A stretch of 64,000 nt of DNA, from contig BEDY01000005.1 in the NCBI GenBank assembly GCA_002335605.1, forward strand, positions 1,426,001 to 1,490,000, in the 5' to 3' direction. Origin of the DNA: Prillingera fragicola. Taxonomy: Eukaryota; Basidiomycota; Tremellomycetes; Trichosporonales; Trichosporonaceae. The notes under the pieces are model-generated. The model was not told where the DNA came from and searched no databases. It saw nothing but the letters and a program-made list of their open reading frames with translations. Positions 33,208 through 42,560 of the stretch are shown one piece after another. A program made the position numbers and the translations under genes. The first letter of the stretch is position 1; every line of letters starts with the position of its first letter.

Positions 33208-34628
33208 ATGTTCAAGCTCCCCAAGCTCGCGTCACGAACGGCGCTGGACAAGCTGCTCTTGTCCCGCCCCGAGCTACCTGCCCGGTTCTTCCTGGCGACC
33301 AATGCCAAGGAGACGATATACTCGAATGAGATCGGAGATCGCGTCTATGGCAGGCCTGAGGATGGGGCAGTGGATGAGGATACTGGTTAGTCTGGCAGGC
33401 AGGGCAGAGAACCGACATCTATGGTGTTGTGTATGAGCTGACGGCCAGTAATCGAAATGTTCTCCCAGACCAAGCTTGTCACCAGTGTATGCCTCCTTGC
33501 TCAAGCCACTCTAACTTACAGGTTTCCGCCCTCCAGGTGGTAGATGAGGGGCTGATCACTCTCGATGACCCAGAAGTCGTCGCAAAGTATCTCCCCGAGC
33601 TCGCCGAGCTGCATGTGATTACAGGTTACAACGACGATGGCAGCCCGATGTTCGAAGCTCCCAACAGGCCAACGACACTACGCATGCTGCTCTCCCATAC
33701 TGCCGGTAGGCACTCGAACATCAGTGCGTTGCTAACGGCAGGCTTCATCTATCCGCGTGCCAACTCTATCATCACGAAATACGTGAGCGACAACAACTGG
33801 GTGGGCATCTACGACGGCGGAGGCCTCGAATTTCTCAAGACACCGCGCGCGTACCAGCCCGGCGAGAGCTGGGCATACTCGCACAGCGTCGACTGGGCCG
33901 GAGTGCTGATTGAGCGTGCAACCAAGATGAGCCTCGAAGACCACATGAAGAAAAACATCTTTGAGCCGCTCGGTATCACGTCAATGACGTTTTATCCCAA
34001 GCCCGAGCTCATGAAACGCAAAATGTGGCTCGTCAAGCTCCTAGTCAAAAAGGATGGTACCCGCACCTTTCAGACGACCAAGAACGGCTTCCGTGACAGC
34101 CGTCCCACAGATCCCAAAGACGTCGGCCTCCTCCTTGGCGGTGCAGGCTTGTACGGATCACAAAAGGACTATCTGGCCTTTCTCCGTGGCATTCTCGCTG
34201 CGAACCCAGACAACCCCGACCCTCCAGCCAAACCCCTCCTGTCCGCTGCCGGGTTCAAGGAGCTCTTCACTCCCAGCGTGCACAGCGTCGAGGGCAAAGA
34301 GAAACTCGTAGAGTATCTCAACAGTTGGATCCCCGTGGAGCCCCTCGCGACTACCGAGACGGCAGACCACTCCCCGGCAATGTGCCTCACGCTCAACGCT
34401 GTCCCCGGCAGGCGTGCAGCTGGCAGCGGATACTGGGCCGGGATGGGCAAGAGCAACTTTTGGGTCGACCCGGCCAGTGGTCTTGCTGTGTGTGTCAACC
34501 GTTTTGCCAATGAAGAGAGCTGACGCCATAAGGGAATCTGCGCGAGCAACTTTTTATCGCCCTACGCCGAGGACTGGGAGCCGTACTGCGTGCAGATGGA
34601 GGAGACCTTGTACTCCTCCCTCCAGTAG
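33208..34628 (+). CDS. Beta-lactamase-fold serine hydrolase (class C / esterase type)
   Basis: Exons 33208-33385, 33449-33486, 33522-34487 and 34533-34628 encode 425 residues. The SxxK nucleophile motif is FSQTKLVTSVSALQ, formed across the second and third exons. TTLRMLLSHTAG follows as the usual helix, YSHSVDWAGVLIE carries the Tyr motif, and GSGYWAGMGKSNFWVDPASG is the C-terminal strand region. Fungal members are esterases, transesterases or peptidase-like enzymes, often of unknown substrate. The final 45-nt intron is inferred: without it an in-frame TGA at 34521 ends the protein early. With it the family-like tail LAGICASNFLSPYAEDWEPY is gained. No signal peptide is visible, so it is probably intracellular. 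Confidence 0.8.
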
Positions 34629-35870
34629 GACCTGCGGGGTAATCCGTGTGGAGGGTGTGGGGGTGGAGGCTGGGGCCGACGACACCGATGCCAAGGCTTG
34701 GTTTCCGACCGTTCCGCTCGGTTCGTGTTGTGGTTCGGCGCTGCGGTCTTGCAGCGGAGTAGATCCCACTACTCTTCGGCAATGCTGTTGGACAAACGAC
34801 AGAGGCACCCGTAAGCCGCGTGGTGCCCCTTACCTGCCGATCTGTCGATCCTCTCATCCCATGCCACTGCCACGCTTTCAAGCCACAGTCGTGCGCAGAG
34901 TAGCTCGAATCGGTGCATGCATAACGCAGTCTGATTGGACTTGCCCCACTACTGTGTTGTTGTCGGATGGACACAGAGCGGCTTCACTGTTGCGCGGCCA
35001 AATCAAGTGGATAGTGGGAGCGTAGGAAGTAGAATTGTCCGCCCGATGCCACCACACAAGTGTTTGGCATCGCAGTGACGAGCGCCGCGGGTGCCTTCCG
35101 ACCAAGGACGGGAAACTCTGCATTCAGGCGAGATAAACGACCTCGTGTTCTGGCCCAGCAATCCAGCTGTCGTCCCTCGAGACAGGTGGTGGTGACAGCA
35201 GGTGACAGCGGCGCATCACCGGAGAAAGCGGCGGAGTAACCAGGGTGACTGATCGTACCTTTTTTCCGCTCTGCACTCATCAGCATCTCCAGACCATCTG
35301 CCTGCGCTCCACCCAGTTTCACATCGCTTTTTACGCCGTCAGGACTCGTTAGCTCGGCAGGCGGCGTTGCACCTGTGTCGGATTCTTGCTAGTAGTGGGG
35401 TCTCCGTAAACCTGATGCAATCGACCAGTCATGTCGCTCGACCAACGAGCAGCAGGTGTGCGGCAAGTTGCTCTGCGAGTGCGGGGTGCTCCAATGGGCG
35501 GATGGGGCGGGGAAATGGCGGCGGGGTTACCTCGGGATCACTGTCAAAGTTGCTCCTGCGGTGCCTGGCGCCGACGGCCTGATTGCCAGCTGCCTGGTTG
35601 TGTGAGAGTGTAGATGGTGCTGGCTGAGGTGAGCAGCAGGCGGAGATCATGTGGCCAATGTCGTCGTTTCTGTTGGTTCCAGACTTGAGTTACCGCGGCC
35701 CCGCCCCGTCCATATGAACTGATGTCGTTGCTGTTGCTGTCCACCTGTCCGTCTCCGAGTCGCTTTCTCTTCGCACCATCAGTCTACTGAAAAAAGCTTC
35801 AATAGACCACCACGCCCATCGCACACCTACCCAGTCGCCCCAGCCTCACTACCAAAGCTATAGCTCAGCC
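34629..35870. other. Intergenic, no gene supported
   Basis: About 1.24 kb. Overlapping frames of 60-200 codons show no family resemblance. The last 150 bases (ctgtccgtctccgagtcgctttctcttcgc and following) are pyrimidine-rich, as expected upstream of the start at 35871. Confidence 0.5.
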
Positions 35871-36902
35871 ATGCCCAGCTCGTCAGGCTTCACCACCCCT
35901 CCCACCCCCCCAGTCCGCCAGCCGTCGACCTCGTCGACAAACTCGATGCCCCCGCCCCCGACGGCGGGTGCATCCCCTCCCAACCTCGCAGCCACCTCCA
36001 GCGCCTCGACCTCTCCGCGCCCCTTTGCCTACGGCGACCAAGACGAGTTTGACGCAGGGACGAGGCTACTCACCTCGCTCGAAGACGAGATTGCCCTCTG
36101 GTGCCGTGTAAGTGTCCTTTCCTTGTCCTTGTCTTTGCCTCCTCCATCCAAACCCATTGCACTGGCCGTCGTTTGAGTCCGTGAGCTGCACTGCACTCGG
36201 CGTCATGGTTCCCAGCAGCCACTGTCCCAGCCCACGACAAAGTGACATCCCACCCACTGCTGCATTCCCCGCATGCATTCCCCACCCACGGTGGCACCCA
36301 GAGATCTCAATACCCGTGCAACCTCTCCCAAAATGGTCCTGGCCAAGAGGCACATGATGTACGAAACCCATCTGCCACCGAAGCCATGCGCCACGATGCC
36401 AATCTTGCTACGCGCCGTCACATGTGTTATTGTCGATCCCTTGCATCCCTTGCTTGCATTCTCGCTTGCATCGGCGCTCGCTTGCTTGGTGGCTCGCTTG
36501 CCCATGCCAACTGCTCCGACCGATGCACGGCCAGGCCGGTATCGTGGCTACAACCACAGCGGCTTGGCAGGTTCGGCGGCGGAGCTCTCCACCTGTTTCG
36601 CCGGCACGTCCATTCCGCCCATGTGCTCACTCACCGATAACTCCTCCTGCCCACCTCATCCACCCTGTCCCTTTCCAACCCAAACACCATAACACACAAA
36701 GAATGGAAAGCAACATTGCTGACACGGCTCTCTGCAGACACTCCAAATGCAAATGATCCCCGCGCTGCCCGTCGACGCGAGCGTGCCCGACAACGAGCGC
36801 GGCCACAACCTCGAGCTGCGCGCCATGCTCGAGGGCTTGCCCGAGAGCATCGCCGTGCATCTGCGCCAGGCCGAGCAGGGATCGGCTGGTCCGCGTCTCT
36901 GA
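35871..36902 (+). CDS. Small protein of unknown function, two exons with a 630-nt intron
   Basis: The model joins 35871-36107 and 36738-36902 (133 residues). The first exon encodes a Pro/Ser/Thr-rich stretch followed by FDAGTRLLTSLEDEIALWCR. The second continues TLQMQMIPALPVDASVPDNE and LRAMLEGLPESIAVHLRQAE, a helical, coiled-coil-like segment. The donor (gtaagt) and acceptor (ctctctgcag) are strong. I do not recognise the family; the helical half suggests a small complex subunit. The intron is roughly ten times the local norm, so an internal exon may have been missed. Confidence 0.55.
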
Positions 36903-38807
36903 GCTGGGTGCAGCGGCTTGGGGTCGCGCCCTCGTGAATGCGCGCCGCCGCCTTGCGTTGGCTCCGATGTTCGTCAGTGGCCGTGTCTCACTCATGTCGC
37001 CGGTCGGCGTGCTGTGTGCGATCGCTGGGCTGAGACTGAGTGGACGGGTGACGCAGGTGGCGGTGGCGTTTGGCGGCGGCGACGGTGAAGCGTGTGATGT
37101 TGTGGATGTAGGCGGTGGGGAGGTTGTATAACAGTGAGTACATCGGTGTTGGGGCACGCAAGAGTGGCCAAAGCTGCTCGAAAAGTTGAGGGAGCGGTGT
37201 CCGCAGTCCGAAGACTTGAGCCCGAGGACAGTGAGCTGACAGTCTCGCAGCGCGCAATGATTAGAGTAACAGAAGAAGCATGCATGGTTCGTTTAGCACA
37301 ACTCTCTAGTCTGCCTCAGTAGATGCTGCACGGCCCAAAAGCCCTCGCTCGCCGTCAGACATGATGAGCACAGCAGCCGCACGTGCGAGGAGACCAGGTG
37401 CCACTGAACGAGTGCCACACGCGCCGAGGCACCAGCCAGCCGGCGTTATAATTTCCGTCGCACCTCCACCTCACGCCAGCCAAATACTACAATCCTGACA
37501 TCCTTCTGCTGACCACTACCTATCGACACTTTCAACAACAGCGCTCTCCCCCAAGCTGGGAGAGCGCGCATATCCCCGAGGTGAGTTTCTATGATGGTAG
37601 CTACACCAAACATGGTGTTAGTTTTAATTAGACACCGAGGCGCACTTTTTGCCCACTGAGGTCAACATTGTCAATATCCTGAGAAACTTCACGCTGACTC
37701 TCACCTAGGCTTCGTCTTCCTATGTTCTTCTTGCTGTGGGAATACTCGAGAGGTGTGGAGATGGGTGCATTGGCTGCGGGTCCGGTTTCTTGCTGGTCAA
37801 GGGCCAGTCCGCGTACGCTCGAGGCGGTTGATATCTCCTATACCGCTTTTGAGCGGAGTACGAGATCTTGACGGCGAGTGTATGCAATTTGTATGCGAGT
37901 CAGGACGGGGGCTCATTGGAGGGGCAACGTAGTTGACTGTCGAGGATGAGTTCGGTGCTGCGGTGCTGCGCTGTGTCGTAACGTCCATAGGCAATCGATG
38001 TCATTAATTTGTATTTCTTCGTTAGGAATGGCAGCCTAATCGCGGTCAGTATTGACTATACCTGACTCTAACAAGTGGCATTGTTGCGCCTTTTCGCACT
38101 AACAACGCGAGTATAACGGTGTTCCGTCGGGATATGCCACCGCCACGAGAGGGAGTGCAGAGAAGGGTGTAATGCTATGCAATGGAGACATTGAAAGTCT
38201 GCGTACCCGGTAAACTTGTACCACGGCCACCGAGCCTGATAGTGCCCCCGTTGCCTTCCTCGCTTGTTCTGGGAGCAGCAAACCAAGCCCGCTAACCATT
38301 CATAGTGACGCGTTCCAATACTTCGTTTACACCAGGGATCAGATTAAGCGTGGGATGCGTGGTATTGCACGACAGGGAGATTCCTTTCCGTTCCTCATCT
38401 CTGTTATCGATACCAGGGCTTCCGCCGGCAGGATCGGTGGTAGTGATGCAACACGACATCGAGGATGATCCGAGGTGCCGCCGCCGAGATGGTGTAGTTT
38501 CATGTACAACAGTTATCAGGAGAGAGCACACGATGCAGAGCAGCAAGAGCAGCAACTGACAACTAACAGTGATGTTGATAACGTTGCATGCAACTCCACA
38601 TGGCGAGCCCTCTTTGCGTGGTTCATGCATGGATGCCGCCATGGGTCTGGGCCGGCGGCAGTGGCTCGCGACCCGGCGCATGTTTAACCGGGTGGCGTCT
38701 GTGCCACCTAGTCTGGTAAATGCTGCAGCCGTGTCAATCGTCCTCTTCAACTCTCTCTCCACGACGACACCTCTCTCTTTGTTTTCTACGGCTAGCACCA
38801 CTGAAGC
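36903..38807. other. Intergenic, about 1.9 kb, with a perfect hairpin
   Basis: No protein gene was supported on either strand. The only structure noticed is a perfect 10-bp inverted repeat at 37541-37567 (listed separately). The sequence before 38808 is pyrimidine-rich. Confidence 0.5.
37541..37567. repeat. Perfect 10-bp hairpin, 7-nt loop
   Basis: The arms gcgctctccc (37541-37550) and gggagagcgc (37558-37567) are exact reverse complements around the loop ccaagct. It could be part of a structured RNA, a processing signal or a palindromic protein site. No promoter or downstream gene fixes its role. Confidence 0.6.
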
Positions 38808-39464
38808 ATGACGACCCAACCCACCCTTCCATCCTGGGCCCAAGCCCCCGAAAACCTCCCAACAGAATATGTCGACCGCAGCAACGAGGTACGCACCTCC
38901 CTCCACCGCCTCATTCTCACCCACTAAACTACCCAGTTCACAACAGCCCTAGTCTCAGCTCTCCCCACAGCCGCCCCCCTGCCACCCGACACGATCGCCG
39001 CCAACACTGCAACGCGCCAAAAGGCGGCCCAGTGCTTCATGGCGCTCGACAACCTCGTCCGCGACCTCGCCCAGCACATTTCCCAGCGCGGAATGGAGAT
39101 TACGGCAAACAACGCGCCGATGCGCAACGTCACGGCTAGCTGCAAACCACCGGGCCTCGAGGCTGTTCTCTACGACGACCCCATTGTGACCGACGTGAGT
39201 CCTTTTTTTGTCTCGTGCCTTGCCGGTTTGGCTGATAAGCGTGTGCAGGCATTTGCGAGTCTCGCGGCGGCGCTGCCTCTCGACCCGACGCTGGATTCCG
39301 CCGACTTGGCGGCCAACAGGCGTGCGCGTGTCGCTGCTGCTGCGCTCATTGAGGTGATCAAGCGCAGTATTCGATACCAGTGCGACATGGTTTGGCTGAT
39401 GGGGTTCGATGTCAAGGATGGGATCCCTAGGCTCGACCCTGGCGTACTTGCTGTTGACGACTAG
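38808..39464 (+). CDS. Protein of unknown function, three exons
   Basis: Exons 38808-38888, 38937-39194 and 39249-39464 encode 184 residues. The splice sites are good (gtacgc/cccag and gtgagt/gtgcag), and all exons are whole codons. The protein is mostly helical. It has FMALDNLVRDLAQHISQRG, a probable loop GLEAVLYDDPIVTD, then ARVAAAALIEVIKRSIRYQC and ends PRLDPGVLAVDD. No signal peptide or membrane segment is present. I do not recognise the family. Confidence 0.65.
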
Positions 39465-40033
39465 TGGCGGCGTCTGCGCAATGGGGAGAGGGGATAGACG
39501 GCATGGGTTACGACACGATACGAGGTTTGTAGATGCGTTTTTTGTTCTAGATACTTTTTGTTCATGGCCAGATGTGAGATGGAGTAGGCTGCGCCTATCC
39601 ACCCAACCACCTCCAAGCGGAATGACGCGTGTGTGCGAGCGATGTTCACCCAGATCATGGAAGCTTGGGCTTGCCGCTAGCTAGAGCATCAATGACCAGT
39701 CGACACCCTACATAGTATTTCAGCTGCCTGCACGATTGTTCCTCGCAATGTCAACAATTGCAAGCCGCGGTCAGTGATACCCGCGTCTGGCTGCCTAATC
39801 TCGGCAACTTATCCAGCCGAAATCAACCTTCCGCCTCTGGCGTCTAACCAGCAGTGGCTATAAAGTGTAGAGGCAGTGCAGTGAGCATCAATGGTCCATG
39901 TGCGTCTATCCATGGTCCATGTGGGTCCATGCTGGAGAGTATATGCATGCATCAACTCTCTCTCTGCTTTTATCCATTCATCTTGTCGTTCAATATATCA
40001 TGACCTAGCACACAAACGAGACTGCTACCTAAA
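39465..40033. other. Intergenic, no gene
   Basis: About 570 bp. Nothing beyond a likely promoter for the small gene at 40034. A local duplication (ggtccatgtg near 39893 and 39912) is visible. Confidence 0.5.
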
Positions 40034-40343
40034 ATGCCTCAAACAGAAACCACAATCCCAACCACAACCACGCGCACGTACGAGACCCAGCCCGGTATGA
40101 CCCACACCGTAACAGAAGAGTACGCTTCCCTACACGCAGCAGCACAGCAGCTAACCCAACCCAGGCGAAACAAGACAGTCGTAAGCTTCACCGGTCGTCA
40201 TGTGTAGCTAATCACCACAGGGGGCGCAGGAAGCTGAAGCCGACGGGTGCAGGTGCGATTGTTGCTGCTGCGGGTTTGGCTGTGTGCAGCGTGCGCTCTA
40301 TCTTCACTGTCTGGGCTGCAGGGGGTCATGTACCGTGTGTTAA
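40034..40343 (+). CDS. Cysteine-rich micro-protein, 74 residues
   Basis: Three exons (40034-40119, 40165-40180, 40221-40343) join in frame; the middle one is 16 nt. The N-terminal half is Thr-rich (PQTETTIPTTTTRTYETQPG). The C-terminal half is packed with 11 cysteines, including CRCDCCCCGFGC and the end CLGCRGSCTVC. Introns of about 40-45 nt have ctaac/ctaat branch-like sequences before cag, matching other genes in the window. There is no secretion signal. The shape recalls metal-binding or palmitoylated peptides, but no named family was recognised. A similar protein lies 2 kb downstream at 42004. Confidence 0.5.
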
Positions 40344-40829
40344 AAGATGCGAAAGGGGTGTATAGAAAGTGGACCAGACATCGTTGAGGGTGAAGGTTCG
40401 GCATTTGCGTGTGACGAATCTGCAACCTTAAAGCGAGGCATCCATTCCTGAGGTCCTCTTCTCCTCGACCTTCCTTGCCCTCACCAGCCAGAACGCGGTG
40501 CATCGAAACGTGTTTTGTTAACGGCAGTGAACATGCACGCCAGGCGCGTTCCGTCCAGGCCCAACATTCCCGTGATTTTGCGGCCATCACAGCCCGCATG
40601 CCCGCCCGCGCGTGGTCCACCACTTACCAACGCGTCGACATCCAAGCAACCCCTGTTTGACGTAGTCTGCACCTCTTGCCATCCTGTTGATGCTTGAAAC
40701 GCGACAAATGTAAGCCCCCCAATGCACACACACACGCGACTGGGCACGATATAACTCCTGAACGATGCCAGATGTACTCACCCCACATTTGTACTCACAC
40801 TATTCATCAACCAGCAGCACCACACAAAG
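40344..40829. other. Intergenic, no gene
   Basis: This is 486 bp between two plus-strand genes. No supported feature apart from the presumed promoter of the gene starting at 40830. Confidence 0.5.
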
Positions 40830-41745
40830 ATGCCAAAGCCAAAGAGCAACAACCCCAACGCGGTGACCTACCCTCGTGTCAAGTTGGCCGCGCCCGGCCC
40901 CGACTCCAAGACCATCATGGTCGAGACGCTCCCGCCACCCTGCCGGACAAAGATAACGTACGGCCCAGGCCAGAGCATGTACACTGGCCAAGCGCCCGGC
41001 GCCAGCACCGACGACGGCCCAGTAAGTACCTCTCCGCCAGACCCGGCGTGGATCTGACGAGCCCTTCCACAGGCGGCCGAATCCTTGAACGACGAGGCGG
41101 GACGGGCCTACGCTGCTCGCGTCGCTGAGCGGGGCACGCGGATGCGCGCGCTGCATGAGCAGATGCGGAGTGGGGATCCCGCCAAGGCCGAGGCGGCGCG
41201 TGTGGCGTATGATGCGCTCATGGAGGAGGGGGTCAAGGACGATGCGGCCGAGACGGCGCGGTCCTGGGATCTTGCGGGCAAGGACGAGGATGAGAAGCCT
41301 GCGGCGAGTGAGGAGGTAGGTCGTACTGTTGGGGAGGATGCTGATGGTCTAGAATCACGACGCGGATACCTCCCAGGCTACCCACGTACAGGACCAGTTC
41401 CCCCACTACGACCCCGACGACCCGGACCTGTGGTCGATCAAGGAGCCGTCCAAGTTGTGGATGTGCTGCACTACGCTCAAGCTTTCGTTTGGCCTGACCC
41501 GCACCGTGCGGCAGCTTCAGAAAGCGCACGACAAAGAGGTAGCGCGCATCGCCAAGCTCGAGAGCCAGCTCGCAGACCGTGCGGCCAAGCGTGGCCCGAA
41601 GCTCGAAAAGCTCCAGGACGAGATGAAGAGTGACAATCCCAAGAAGGCGGAAAAGGCTCGGATTGCCTTTGACAAGGAAATGGCCCAAGCTGCCGAGGAC
41701 GAACAGATCGAGATGGAGTTGATGGCGGACAAGAACGTGAGCTAG
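40830..41745 (+). CDS. Protein of unknown function with a duplicated helical motif
   Basis: Exons 40830-41021, 41073-41315 and 41353-41745 encode 275 residues; the third exon could begin at 41392 with a longer intron and the same frame. The N-terminal 60 residues are Pro-rich and basic. Two stretches resemble each other: RMRALHEQMRSGDPAKAEAA near residue 85 and KLEKLQDEMKSDNPKKAEKA near residue 240, each followed by AR.A.D..M. They suggest an internal duplication of a helical unit. Between them lies an acidic region, then LWSIKEPSKLWMCCTTLKL. I do not recognise the family. The gene lies between two cysteine-rich micro-protein genes. Confidence 0.6.
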
Positions 41746-42003
41746 GCGGGGTCGAGGTGGAGGAGGGAGATTTGCACTATTAGGTTGCGGATGGTGCCTG
41801 TTTGAGTAGTAGAAGCGATGTGAATGCTGTGCTGCACCGACATCTATAACATCCCCGCTTGGGCTCTTCTGTTCTGCTGTTGTCGCTCTTCATGTCCACA
41901 CCTGAACGACCCAGGCGCTGCTAGCCCAACTTGCTACTTTCTCCCTGCAAACACACCACCAACACACCGCCCAGCGACCATCCTCCGCAGTCCTCAAGTC
42001 CCC

Positions 42004-42469
42004 ATGCCATCAGACTACCAGTCCCACTCGAGCTGCGGCTGGAACATCAACCTCGGCACGACCACAAACACATACAAACACAACGACAATGGCTTCAAGA
42101 CCAAGACAATCACCAAGTCACGCACAAAGGGCAGCCAAACAACGACGACGGTCCAAAAGATTGTAGACTACGACACGACCACGCCGAGAATGACGGCCAA
42201 AGTGTACGTCCCCGCACGGCTGGAGCTGACACCGCGGCAGGATCGTCAACGATCGCAACGGCGGCAGCACTGAGCGCGCCTATGACCCGGCGACGGAGCA
42301 GCCGATCGACAGCTCGTGTGATCCGAGTAGTTTCCACTGCAACGCGTGCTGCTGTGGGTGTGGCTGGAACCCCTGCGGGGTATACCTCCTCCCGTTCATT
42401 AGGATTACGTGCAGTCCGTGGTCAGTCTACGTTTGCTGCTTTGGGTGCGGCGAGGAGGGCTGCTGTTGA
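42004..42469 (+). CDS. Cysteine-rich small protein, 142 residues
   Basis: Two exons (42004-42203 and 42241-42469) join in frame over a 37-nt intron containing ctgac. The N-terminal half is Thr/Lys-rich (NGFKTKTITKSRTKGSQTTT). The C-terminal 55 residues contain 13 cysteines: FHCNACCCGCGWNPCGVYLL, then VYVCCFGCGEEGCC at the end. The cysteine core resembles that of the gene at 40034 (CxCCCG-G followed by further pairs). It could bind metal or be lipid-modified at the membrane; neither is shown. No signal peptide. The gene converges on UTP13 with 91 bp between stops. Confidence 0.55.
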
Positions 42470-42560
42470 TACTGCAGCGGGGCTGGAGTCGCTGCACCAC
42501 TGGATGGGCAGTGGACTGGGTGGAATGTACGATGAAATGCATGATGCGATATGTAAACCT

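Noticed and set aside
34521..34523. Functional stop-codon readthrough in the beta-lactamase-like gene
   Set aside because: The base context TGACGC is not the strong readthrough context TGACTA, and a normal 45-nt intron with a ctgac branch-like site explains the open frame beyond the stop.
38292..38924. Minus-strand frame of 210 codons
   Set aside because: It overlaps the start of the three-exon gene at 38808 antisense and has no recognisable motif.
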